A stretch of 12,138 nucleotides of DNA from Nitrospira lenta (GCA_945906715.1 CAMDRK010000048.1:1-12138); one strand, 5' to 3'. Shown: positions 1 to 6,443, counted from the stretch's first letter. Notes: generated by a model from the letters alone, not told the origin. A program made the numbers and translations.

Positions 1-920
1 TCAAAATCGAGTTTGACATCGAGGTGGGTCGGCGTGAGGAACGGCGCTGACGCCCCCCCTGGAATGAAAGCTTTGAGCGGTTTCTCGGAGCGCATACCTC
101 CGGCTAGCTCGTAAATCAATTCCCGGAAGGTGACCCCCATCGGCACTTCATAATTCCCCGGCCGTTTCACATGGCCGCTGACGCAGAAGACTCTGGTACC
201 GGTGCTCTTCGGTGGGGAACCGATCGATGCAAACCATTCGGGACCCCGGGCGACGATGTGAGGAAGGTTGGCCAGAGTCTCGACGTTATTCACCACGGTT
301 GGTTTGTTGTAGAGGCCGTGCGTCGCGGGGAAGGGAGGCTTGACGCGCGGCAGGCCGCGCTTGCCTTCGAGCGACTCCAGCAATGCTGTTTCTTCTCCGC
401 AGATATAGGCTCCAGCGCCTCGATGCACCCACACATTAGCGGTAATGCCTGCGCCCAGGATATTCGCGCCGATATACCCGGCGGTCCGCGCTTCGGCGAT
501 CGCCTGTTCCAAGATCCTGGCCCCCAAGACGAATTCGCCCCTGATATAAATGTAGGCGGTTTCCGCTCCGATCGCATAACAGGCGAGCACGATGCCTTCC
601 AATATCTGATGGGGATCCCGCTCGATGAGCTGGCGGTCCTTGAACGTGCCCGGTTCACTCTCGTCCGCGTTGCAACAGAGATAGCGTGGGCCTTGATAGC
701 CCTTGGGCAGAAATCCCCATTTCACACCGGTCGGAAAGCCTGCGCCGCCGCGGCCTCGAAGTCCCGATTTCATCACCATGGCGGTCACTTCGCCCGGCGG
801 CACCTTCCCCATGACTTTACGAAGCGCCTGATATCCGCCCGCGCGCTCGTAATCTTGGAGCGAGCCGATATAGCCAGGCTGCATCATATTCTTAAGCAAT
901 ATCAGTTCGTGCTTGGGCAT
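1..920 (-). CDS. nuoF: NADH-quinone oxidoreductase subunit F (partial, C-terminus outside window)
   Basis: NuoF carries FMN and the NADH-binding site of complex I. It takes a hydride from NADH and passes electrons to the Fe-S chain together with NuoE, on the cytoplasmic tip of the peripheral arm. The frame is open from ATG at 920 to the window edge, giving 306 codons that begin MPKHELILLK. The glycine-rich nucleotide-binding stretch RGRGGAGFPTG lies at about residues 55-65, followed by the family signature CNADESEPGTFKDR at about 83-96 and GAGAYICGEETALLESLEG at about 168-186. The family is usually about 420-440 residues, so the C-terminal N3 [4Fe-4S] cysteine motif should lie just left of position 1. 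No clear Shine-Dalgarno precedes the ATG. The start is chosen from the N-terminus typical of the family. nuoF is the last operon gene visible, 91 bases downstream of nuoE, and a heptad-repeat hairpin begins 12 bases upstream of its start. Confidence 0.97.
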   Translation of the reverse strand, partial: MPKHELILLKNMMQPGYIGSLQDYERAGGYQALRKVMGKVPPGEVTAMVMKSGLRGRGGAGFPTGVKWGFLPKGYQGPRYLCCNADESEPGTFKDRQLIERDPHQILEGIVLACYAIGAETAYIYIRGEFVLGARILEQAIAEARTAGYIGANILGAGITANVWVHRGAGAYICGEETALLESLEGKRGLPRVKPPFPATHGLYNKPTVVNNVETLANLPHIVARGPEWFASIGSPPKSTGTRVFCVSGHVKRPGNYEVPMGVTFRELIYELAGGMRSEKPLKAFIPGGASAPFLTPTHLDVKLDF

Positions 921-932
921 CTCAATCCAAAT

Positions 933-1025
933 GGTGAGGGGTAAGGGGTAAGGGGTAAGGGGTAGCGGAAACGAGCCCACGAGTCATGAACATCCCCTCA
1001 CTCCCCACCGTTCACCCCTTACCGC
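933..1025. repeat. Heptad-repeat inverted pair, nuoE/nuoF junction (word GGGGTAA)
   Basis: The left arm (933-967) is a tandem 7-base repeat close to GGGGTAA, repeated about five times. The right arm (about 991-1025), read as its complement, is a more degenerate series of the same heptad (GGGGTGA, GGAGTGA). The arms can pair imperfectly around a loop of about 23 bases. The right arm overlaps the 3' end of nuoE: the last residues LSGKG and the TGA stop at 1012-1014 are written in the repeat word. Confidence 0.8.
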
Positions 1026-1542
1026 TAAGAGGTTCAGGCCACATGAACGGGCCGGTCTTGAGCTGACAGGTTCCATCTCTTTTGAGATCGGCCAGAACTC
1101 GGTCGAATCTTTCCTCTGTGAGCCGTTCGTAATAGTCTTCGTTGACCTGCATCATCGGCGCAGTACCACAGGCGGCGAGGCATTCGACCGCGCTGAGGGT
1201 AAAGAGTCCGTCGGCCGTCGTCTCGCCTGGTCCGATTCCGAGCTTCGTCTTGACCCATCCAATGACCGTGTCCGACCCGGCCAGCGCGCACATCAGGGAT
1301 TTGCAGACTTGGAGATGGAACTTCCCCACGCGCTTGAGATTGAGCATCGTATAAAACGTGGCGGTCTCATAGACTTGCGGCGGAGTCAGACGCAAGAGCC
1401 CCGCGATCTCCTTCATCGCCGCCTCAGACACAAAGCCCTCATCCCGTTGCGCCAAATACAGCAAAGGAATCAGCGCCGAACGTTTCACGGGATAACGTGA
1501 GATGATCTCGTCAATTTCCTTTTGGTGTTTCTCTTTCAGCAT
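1012..1542 (-). CDS. nuoE: NADH-quinone oxidoreductase subunit E (2Fe-2S, thioredoxin-like)
   Basis: NuoE (24-kDa subunit homologue) holds the N1a [2Fe-2S] cluster beside the FMN of NuoF at the NADH-oxidising tip of complex I. The protein is 176 residues. It has the N-terminal helical bundle of the family (IDEIISRYPVKRSALIPLLYLAQ) and then a thioredoxin-like domain with the four cluster ligands Cys80, Cys85, Cys121 and Cys125 (VCKSLMC and ECLAAC). The ATG at 1542 has an AGAGG-like ribosome site five bases upstream. Compared with textbook NuoE it has a short C-terminal tail, and its final residues (LSGKG) and stop codon lie inside the heptad repeat that fills the nuoE/nuoF gap. It sits between nuoCD and nuoF, the usual order for this module. 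Confidence 0.97.
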   Translation of the reverse strand: MLKEKHQKEIDEIISRYPVKRSALIPLLYLAQRDEGFVSEAAMKEIAGLLRLTPPQVYETATFYTMLNLKRVGKFHLQVCKSLMCALAGSDTVIGWVKTKLGIGPGETTADGLFTLSAVECLAACGTAPMMQVNEDYYERLTEERFDRVLADLKRDGTCQLKTGPFMWPEPLSGKG

Positions 1543-1564
1543 TCCGTCCTCTTCGACCGTCCCT

Positions 1565-1639
1565 CGTAAGGCGTAAGGGGTGAGGCGTAAGGGGAGCGAT
1601 ATTTTCTTTCGCCTGACGCCTTACGTTTCACGCCTAACG
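1565..1639. repeat. Heptad-repeat inverted pair, nuoCD/nuoE junction (word CGTAAGG)
   Basis: The left arm 1565-1596 reads as CGTAAGG, CGTAAGG, GGTGAGG, CGTAAGG. The right arm 1610-1639, on the other strand, reads CGTTAGG, CGTGAAA, CGTAAGG, CGTCAGG. Aligned in register the arms match at about 22 of 30 positions, with a loop of about 13 bases. The right arm begins directly after the nuoCD stop codon (TGA, 1640-1642), so in the transcript the hairpin starts as translation of nuoCD ends. Confidence 0.85.
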
Positions 1640-3412
1640 TCATCTGTCACACTCTCCCATGACCACGTCGTACGTTCCGAAGATCGTGATGATGTCGGAA
1701 ATCAGGTAGCCTCGCGCCATATGGTCGAAGGCCCCCATGTGCACAAATGACGGCGCGCGAATCTTCATTCGGTAGGGACGGGGACTGCCGTCGCTGACGA
1801 TGAAAAACCCCAATTCGCCCTTCGGAGCTTCGGTCGCACAATAGGTCTCGGCCTTCGGCGGCTTGATACCCTGGGTGTAGATGATGAAATGATGGATCAA
1901 GCTTTCCATGTCCCGCATGACCAGTTCCTTGGGCGGCGGGATATATTGCGGCGCGTCGGCCATGATCGGCCCCGCCGGCAGCTGATCCAGACATTGGGCG
2001 ATAATCCTGGAGCTTTGCCGCATTTCCTCCATGCGGATCCAGTACCGGTCGTAGGTGTCGCCGTTCTTGCCGATCGGCACTTCCCAATCGACTTTGTCGT
2101 ACACGCCGTAGGGCTCGGCTTTGCGGACATCGTAGGCGACGCCCGATCCGCGCAAGACCGGTCCGGTACAGCCGAAATTGATTGCATCTTCGGCTGAGAG
2201 CACAGCCACGTTCTTCGTGCGACCGATCCAGATACGGTTCGCCGCGATGAGCGAATCGTACTCCTTGACCTTCTCTGGAAAAATATCGAGGAATGCCTTC
2301 ATTCGCTGAACCAGCTCGGGGGTAAAATCGCTGTCGACGCCCCCGATGCGATAGTAGTTCAGGGTCAGACGGGCCCCGCAGAGTTTCTCGAACATATCCA
2401 GCAAAACTTCGCGTTCCCGGAAGGTCCAGAAAAATACGGTCATTGCGCCGACATCGAGAGCCTGCGTGCCGAGCCAAAAGAGGTGGCCGATGATACGTTG
2501 CATCTCGGCCACGATGGTCCGGATGTACTCGGCTCGGATCGGCACCGTGATTTCGAGGAGTTTTTCCACAGTGCGGACGTACGAGTAATTGTTGGACATG
2601 GCGCAGACATAGTCGAGCCGATCCGTGTGCGGAATGATTTGCATGTAGGTCAGGCCCTCGGACAATTTCTCGACGCCTCGATGCAGGTAGCCGAGGTCCG
2701 GTGTGGCTTTCACAATCCGTTCACCGTCCAGTAGGAGCACGACACGCAACACGCCGTGGGTGCTCGGATGCTGCGGCCCCATGTTCAACAACAATTCCTC
2801 TTGCCGCTGGGAACTGGGAAGACCGGGTTCGGCGCGATAGAAGTGCTTCTGCTCCTCGGAAACTTCGCTCTTGACGACATCGACCGGGGCCTCGTCGAAT
2901 CTCGGAATGAATTCGAACCGGCTGCGCCAGCCGCGCCCTTCGGTCGGAAAGTCCTTTCTCAACGGATAGCCCTCGTCATAATCTTCCGGCATCAGAATGC
3001 GCCGGAGATCGGGATGACCGGAAAAACGAATACCCATCATGTCATACACTTCCCGCTCCAGAAACTCGGCACCCTTCCAAATTCCGGTGACCGACGCAAT
3101 CGTCGGATCGTCCTCCGTGATACGCGCCTTGAGACGTAGACGCTGCCGAAGCGGAAGCGAGTGCAAGTGGTAGACGACTTCGAACCGGAGCTGATCTTCG
3201 GGATAGTCGACCGAGCAGATATCGGTGAGATGGTCGAAGGCCGCCTCCGGCGCATCGTGCAAATAGCGCATAATTTCCAGGAGGCGCGCAGCAGCCACGG
3301 AGACAGACGTCTCGGCACGTGCGGCATCCACGCGGGTCGCGAGGATCGCGTCCGGGAATTTCGTCTTCAGGCTGTCGAGCAGAGATTGCATATTTCTGTC
3401 GTCAATCGTCAT
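1640..3412 (-). CDS. nuoCD: Fused NADH-quinone oxidoreductase subunit C/D
   Basis: This is a fusion of the 30-kDa (NuoC) and 49-kDa (NuoD) subunits that form the quinone-binding part of the complex I peripheral arm next to NuoB cluster N2. The 590 residues are close to E. coli NuoCD. The NuoC half (about 1-170) has the 30-kDa signature EREVYDMMGIRFSGHPDLRR (119-138) and MPEDYDEGYPLRKDFP. A linker of about 40 residues leads to the NuoD half, which opens with MGPQHPSTHGVLR (211-223) and continues with TDRLDY, DVGAMTVFFW, CTGPVLRGSG and MESLIHHF. Arg245 in YLHRGVEKL corresponds to the arginine methylated by NDUFAF7 in mitochondria. The start is uncertain: ATG at 3412 and an in-frame ATG at 3391 (residue 8, MQSLLDSLK) both lack a clear Shine-Dalgarno, and the first codons from 3412 are written in the upstream heptad repeat, so 3391 may be the true start. 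Confidence 0.96.
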   Translation of the reverse strand: MTIDDRNMQSLLDSLKTKFPDAILATRVDAARAETSVSVAAARLLEIMRYLHDAPEAAFDHLTDICSVDYPEDQLRFEVVYHLHSLPLRQRLRLKARITEDDPTIASVTGIWKGAEFLEREVYDMMGIRFSGHPDLRRILMPEDYDEGYPLRKDFPTEGRGWRSRFEFIPRFDEAPVDVVKSEVSEEQKHFYRAEPGLPSSQRQEELLLNMGPQHPSTHGVLRVVLLLDGERIVKATPDLGYLHRGVEKLSEGLTYMQIIPHTDRLDYVCAMSNNYSYVRTVEKLLEITVPIRAEYIRTIVAEMQRIIGHLFWLGTQALDVGAMTVFFWTFREREVLLDMFEKLCGARLTLNYYRIGGVDSDFTPELVQRMKAFLDIFPEKVKEYDSLIAANRIWIGRTKNVAVLSAEDAINFGCTGPVLRGSGVAYDVRKAEPYGVYDKVDWEVPIGKNGDTYDRYWIRMEEMRQSSRIIAQCLDQLPAGPIMADAPQYIPPPKELVMRDMESLIHHFIIYTQGIKPPKAETYCATEAPKGELGFFIVSDGSPRPYRMKIRAPSFVHMGAFDHMARGYLISDIITIFGTYDVVMGECDR

Positions 3413-3480
3413 TGGTCAATCGTCAATCGAGCCGGGCAAGTTATTCTTCCGATTTACGTATGACTGTTGACGATTGACGC
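3400..3480. repeat. Heptad-repeat inverted pair, nuoB/nuoCD junction (word CGTCAAT)
   Basis: The left arm 3400-3431 is CGTCAAT, CGTCATT, GGTCAAT, CGTCAAT. The right arm, about 3452-3480 read on the other strand, is CGTCAAT, CGTCAAC, AGTCATA, CGTAAAT. The right arm begins one base after the nuoB stop (TAG, 3481-3483). The left arm contains the ATG at 3412 that can start nuoCD. The word is shared with the element between midA and nuoA. Confidence 0.85.
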
Positions 3481-3960
3481 CTATCTCACAAATACCTTTT
3501 CCCGTTGAATCTTTTCCTGCAGCTTCAGTAATCCATCGAGCAACGCTTCCGGACGGGGCGGACAGCCCGGCACATAAACATCGACCGGAATAATCTGGTC
3601 GACGCCCTGGACCACCGCGTAACTGTTGTAATGGTTACCTGACGTAGCGCAGGAGCCCATGGAAATGACATAGCGAGGCTCAGGCATCTGGTCGTAAATG
3701 CGTCGGATTACCGGCGCCATCTTGCGCGTCACTGTGCCGGCGATGATCATGAGATCGGCCTGCCGCGGCGAGGCTCGAAAAACCCCGGCGCCGAATCGAT
3801 CCAGATCGTACCGCGACGATACACTCGCAATCATTTCGATAGCGCAGCAGGCCAAGCCGAACGTCATCGGCCACAACGCCGACTTCCGAGACCAGTTCAC
3901 AACCGCGTCCAGATTGGTCGTCAGAATATTCGCCTCGAATTGTCTCTCTAGAAAACTCAT
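3481..3960 (-). CDS. nuoB: NADH-quinone oxidoreductase subunit B
   Basis: NuoB (PSST homologue) binds cluster N2, the [4Fe-4S] centre that hands electrons to quinone at the NuoB-NuoD interface. The 159-residue protein shows the tandem-cysteine motif LACCAIEMI near residues 37-45, MGSCATSGNHYNSYAVVQG around 101-119 and the last ligand in YVPGCPPRPEALLDGL near 129-144, so all four N2 ligands are present. The ATG at 3960 is supported by GGAG nine bases upstream, which lies immediately after one arm of the repeat between nuoA and nuoB. The gene follows nuoA and precedes nuoCD, as in most nuo operons, and there is no sign of damage. Confidence 0.98.
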   Translation of the reverse strand: MSFLERQFEANILTTNLDAVVNWSRKSALWPMTFGLACCAIEMIASVSSRYDLDRFGAGVFRASPRQADLMIIAGTVTRKMAPVIRRIYDQMPEPRYVISMGSCATSGNHYNSYAVVQGVDQIIPVDVYVPGCPPRPEALLDGLLKLQEKIQREKVFVR

Positions 3961-3973
3961 GTCGCTTCGCTCC

Positions 3974-4046
3974 AGTTCTGAGTGCTGAGTTCTAAGTTCT
4001 GAGTTTCCAAGCGCAACTCACAACTCAGAATTCAAAACTCAAAACT
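3974..4046. repeat. Heptad-repeat inverted pair, nuoA/nuoB junction (word AGTTCTG)
   Basis: The left arm 3974-4008 is five heptads of the type AGTTCTG. The right arm 4014-4046, read on the other strand, is AGTTTTG, AGTTTTG, AATTCTG, AGTTGTG, AGTTG. The loop is only about five bases, giving the most compact hairpin in the set. One end lies about 16 bases past the nuoA stop (4063-4065) and the other lies just upstream of the nuoB ribosome site. Confidence 0.88.
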
Positions 4047-4062
4047 GCGCTCCTTGCGCGCG

Positions 4063-4434
4063 CTAGTCCCATTCCAGCGCCCCCTTCTTCCATGCGTACC
4101 AGAATCCGGCCAGCAGGATGCCGATAAATACGAGCATCTCGATGAGGCCCAGCAGGCCGAGGGACTGAAACCGGACAGCCCAAGGGACCATGAAAATAAC
4201 CTCGATATCAAAAATCACAAACAGCATCGCGATAATGTAATAGCGCATCGGGAACTGGATGCGCGCGTCGGAAAACAGCGGGCTTCCGCTTTCATAGGGC
4301 GTCAACTTGGCTCGATAGGGGCGACTCGGCCGAATAAGCGAACCGCCGAGCAGCGCAAAGGCGCCGAAGATCAGACCGACGACGATAAATAAGAGAATCG
4401 GTATGTAATTCTCTGGAACGCCTATGCTATCCAT
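4063..4434 (-). CDS. nuoA: NADH-quinone oxidoreductase subunit A
   Basis: NuoA (ND3 homologue) is a small three-helix membrane subunit that joins the peripheral arm to the membrane arm of complex I. From ATG at 4434 it is 123 residues. The hydrophobic segments are ILLFIVVGLIFGAFALLGG (about 11-29), MRYYIIAMLFVIFDIEVIFM (about 62-81) and LGLIEMLVFIGILLAGFWYAW. The loop YESGSPLFSDARIQFPMRYY contains the family signature between helices 1 and 2, although the usual ND3-loop cysteine (YECG) is replaced by serine here (YESG). The frame stays open upstream to a TTG at 4470, but those 12 codons are written in the adjacent heptad repeat, so I prefer 4434. No strong Shine-Dalgarno is visible, only a GGGG about six bases upstream. 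It is the first structural nuo gene, directly after midA. Confidence 0.96.
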   Translation of the reverse strand: MDSIGVPENYIPILLFIVVGLIFGAFALLGGSLIRPSRPYRAKLTPYESGSPLFSDARIQFPMRYYIIAMLFVIFDIEVIFMVPWAVRFQSLGLLGLIEMLVFIGILLAGFWYAWKKGALEWD

Positions 4435-4442
4435 GCGGGCCC

Positions 4443-4526
4443 CGTAAAACGTGAAACGTATAAACGTCAATGGTCATTGGAGAAAACTGAGCCTACCGAT
4501 TGACGAATGACGGTTGACCATTGACC
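4443..4526. repeat. Heptad-repeat inverted pair, midA/nuoA junction (words CGTCAAT and CGTGAAA)
   Basis: The left side 4443-4480 reads CGTAAAA, CGTGAAA, then CGTCAAT, GGTCATT. The right arm 4496-4526, read on the other strand, is GGTCAAT, GGTCAAC, CGTCATT, CGTCAAT. The right arm lies inside midA and encodes its last residues (VNGQPSFVNR). The midA stop codon TAG (4493-4495) falls in the loop. A 15-base stretch of this arm matches the nuoB/nuoCD element at 14 of 15 positions. Confidence 0.8.
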
Positions 4527-5695
4527 CTGTTTGTAGTCAGTGCCGATCCGAAGAAGGGCTTGAATTTCAACCCGTCCAGTTCCGGATGATTGATTCCCTT
4601 GTGCTGGATAAGCACCTTAAACGTGCTGCCCATGCCATTCGGCTTCAGGAGATGAATCGCGGCGCGAAACTCCGGACTCTCCGGCTGTAATTCCCCGATC
4701 ATCTCTTCAACACCGAGCCCCATGAGAAAACTCATTTGGTTCGTGAACCCCGTCATGTGAAGCCCCTGTTTCTCACCGGCAGAAGCCAGGCTCGAAAAAT
4801 CTACATGCGCGGTCATATCCTGTTCGCCGACGCGAATGAAGGGATCCTCGTTCGTCCGTTGCTGGAAGTAACAGAGGAATGTGCCATCCTTCCGCTCAGG
4901 TCCATAGAGATCCTGCGCCGTATGACCATAATCGATCGTCATAACAAATCCACGACCCATCCGCTGAGCGACCTGCTCCATCCAGTCCAAAGCCTGGGTA
5001 TTCACCTCAGTTCGGTAGCCTTCCGGCCACGCGCAGTCGAGTTGTTGTAGATATCGATCGAGCGCGGACGTCGACAGGGGCTTCAGACAGCTCACAAAGA
5101 CTCCGTCACGAACATCCACACAAAGTTCTTCGGTCTGGCCGTCCGTGACCTGAATCCGATGCACCGGAAAGGCATCGATCAATTCATTGCTATAGAACAA
5201 ACCGGTCACGCTCTGAGGAACCAGCTCACCGAGATCTTCCATCCAAATGAGAAGACCCGGCTTGCTGAGCCAATGAGCCAAAATCTGGCGTTGCCGTTCC
5301 CGCATCACAGGGCTTCGTTCGATGAGCACGTAGCGAACACGAGATGCGAAGTCGCCCTGTTCGGCATGGATCGCCGCCAAACAATCACGGGCTAACAAAC
5401 CTTTGCCGGCGCCCATTTCAACGATTGTGAATGGAGTGGGACATCCCAATAATTCGTCCATTTGTCTGGCTTGTGCGGCAATTGCACGGCCGAGAATTTG
5501 ATGCACATCGGAGCTGGTATAGAAATCGCCGGACCAGCCGATACGTTCATGGTCCATGCCCACCGGGTCACGCATGTAGTAGCCGAATTGGGGATGGTAC
5601 AGCGCCAGTTCCATGAACCGGACAAAGGGGATTGGCCCGTTTCTGGCGATCTCGGACGAAATGGCAGCGATGAGTTCGGGATGCCCGGTTGTCAC
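4493..5695 (-). CDS. midA: MidA/NDUFAF7-family SAM-dependent methyltransferase (COG1565 type)
   Basis: NDUFAF7/MidA enzymes are S-adenosylmethionine-dependent protein arginine methyltransferases. The mitochondrial member symmetrically dimethylates an arginine of NDUFS2 (NuoD homologue) and is needed for complex I assembly. The 400-residue protein has GDFYTSSDVHQILGRAIA (about 56-73), SAM motif I IVEMGAGKGLLARDCL (about 91-106), the family signature YSNELIDAFPVHRI, TIDYGHTAQDLYG, and a C-terminal MGSTFKVLIQHKG. GTG at 5695 is chosen because AGGAGG lies eight bases upstream. A TTG two codons earlier is too close to that site. It heads the nuo operon, which suggests it modifies the NuoCD made from the same transcript. 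The last ten residues, VNGQPSFVNR, come from repeat sequence and are probably not part of the fold. Bacterial substrates have not been shown here, so the activity is inferred from the family. Confidence 0.93.
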   Translation of the reverse strand: MTTGHPELIAAISSEIARNGPIPFVRFMELALYHPQFGYYMRDPVGMDHERIGWSGDFYTSSDVHQILGRAIAAQARQMDELLGCPTPFTIVEMGAGKGLLARDCLAAIHAEQGDFASRVRYVLIERSPVMRERQRQILAHWLSKPGLLIWMEDLGELVPQSVTGLFYSNELIDAFPVHRIQVTDGQTEELCVDVRDGVFVSCLKPLSTSALDRYLQQLDCAWPEGYRTEVNTQALDWMEQVAQRMGRGFVMTIDYGHTAQDLYGPERKDGTFLCYFQQRTNEDPFIRVGEQDMTAHVDFSSLASAGEKQGLHMTGFTNQMSFLMGLGVEEMIGELQPESPEFRAAIHLLKPNGMGSTFKVLIQHKGINHPELDGLKFKPFFGSALTTNRVNGQPSFVNR

Positions 5696-5703
5696 AAGCA
5701 ACT

Positions 5704-5709
5704 CCTCCT
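5704..5709 (-). promoter_or_regulatory. Ribosome binding site of midA
   Basis: AGGAGG on the minus strand lies eight bases from GTG at 5695. This is the strongest Shine-Dalgarno in the operon and it decides the start between GTG (5695) and TTG (5701). Confidence 0.8.
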
Positions 5710-5723
5710 ATCCTCAACGTAAC

Positions 5724-5810
5724 CACTCAGATATTCAGGCTGAAGGTTGAAGTGTCCAGATCTCCCGCCTCCGACCTTCAGCCTAAAAACCTCCAGCCTA
5801 TCTACCTGAG
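5724..5810. repeat. Heptad-repeat inverted pair upstream of midA (word AGGCTGA)
   Basis: The left arm (5724-5754) contains AGGCTGA, AGGTTGA. The right arm (5773-5810), read on the other strand, contains AGGCTGG, AGGTTTT and a further AGGCTGAAGG. The outer ends also pair (CTCAG / CTCAG on opposite strands). It lies in the untranslated leader of the midA-nuo transcript, about 14 bases upstream of the midA ribosome site. Confidence 0.7.
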
Positions 5811-6017
5811 TCGCTACTCCTCATCCCATCGACAACACAAGAAAAGTGACACCAATAGCGGAGGATACACCCCACCCATCCCTCTTGAAGGGTCAATTAG
5901 AGGGCCGAAAGTGGCGTAGATTAGCCTTGAATTTGCTGCTAAGTCAAGGTGAACTCAGGGAGAAATTGCGTTTGCGCAGAGAGGGTTAGGAGAGAAGTCG
6001 ACGGCGAGATTTTTTAT
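5811..6017. other. Intergenic region between the response regulator and midA
   Basis: No convincing gene is visible. It should hold the promoter of the midA-nuo operon (minus strand). The only candidate I can point to is TTGACT (5942-5947) with TAATCT (5918-5923) after an 18-base spacer. The rest shows no clear structure, and no T-tract hairpin follows the response regulator gene. Confidence 0.5.
5918..5947 (-). promoter_or_regulatory. Weak candidate promoter for the midA-nuo operon
   Basis: On the minus strand, TTGACT (5 of 6 to the -35 consensus) is followed after 18 bases by TAATCT (3 of 6 to the -10 consensus). It would give an RNA leader of over 200 bases that includes the AGGCTGA-type hairpin. 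The -10 match is poor. Confidence 0.25.
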
Positions 6018-6443
6018 TCAAGCGACCTGGCTGGCGGGCTTGTTCAATGGTCCGAGAAGCTGCCTGATGGCTTGATTGAGTTCGGAGATGCCGAAGGGTT
6101 TTTGGAGAAAAGTGAGTTGGTCCTTGTGGAACGCCTGAGAGGCTGTTTCGGCTTCAGGACTGCCGGACATCATCACTACCTTGAGACCGGGGCGCTGGGC
6201 AAGGAGCTCGGAAACCAGTTGATCGCCCATCATGTCCGGCATTCTCCAATCCGTGACCAATGCGTCAATGGTGGAAGGGAATTCCGCTGCAACCTGCTTT
6301 GCCTGTTGGGCATTACTGGCAGTCAGTACACAATAGCCTATGCGGGCCAGCTCCATCTCGAAGATGATCGTAATGGCCGATTCGTCGTCGACAAGCAGAA
6401 TCGTGTCTTTCCGCGCACTATTGATTGCAGAGACAGCCCCCAT
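6018..6443 (-). CDS. Single-domain response regulator (REC only)
   Basis: The 141-residue protein is almost entirely a phosphoreceiver domain, so it probably relays a phosphoryl group or acts by protein contact rather than by binding DNA. Visible landmarks are the acidic pair in ILLVDDES, the presumed phospho-acceptor Asp in ALVTDWRMPD, the switch Ser in VVMMSGSPEA and the conserved Lys in FLQKPFG. No output domain follows; only a short tail (GPLNKPASQVA) remains. The start at 6443 is chosen because GGGAGG lies ten bases upstream; the frame also reaches an ATG at 6494, preceded only by a weak GGAG. No histidine kinase is encoded in the window, so the partner is unknown. It is a separate transcription unit from midA, 323 bases away. 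Confidence 0.9.
   Translation of the reverse strand: MGAVSAINSARKDTILLVDDESAITIIFEMELARIGYCVLTASNAQQAKQVAAEFPSTIDALVTDWRMPDMMGDQLVSELLAQRPGLKVVMMSGSPEAETASQAFHKDQLTFLQKPFGISELNQAIRQLLGPLNKPASQVA

Noticed and set aside
171..944. Plus-strand open frame of 257 codons at the left end
   Set aside because: The opposite strand encodes NuoF with all its signature motifs, so this frame is its mirror.
4435..4470. N-terminal extension of NuoA from TTG 4470
   Set aside because: These codons are written in the heptad repeat and do not resemble NuoA; ATG 4434 gives the expected length.
933..4526. Junction repeats as CRISPR arrays
   Set aside because: Units are 7 bases without spacers, degenerate and inverted; no spacer-repeat alternation or cas gene is present.
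933..5810. Junction hairpins as intrinsic terminators
   Set aside because: No U-tract follows the arms in the direction of transcription, and they lie between genes that must be co-expressed for complex I.
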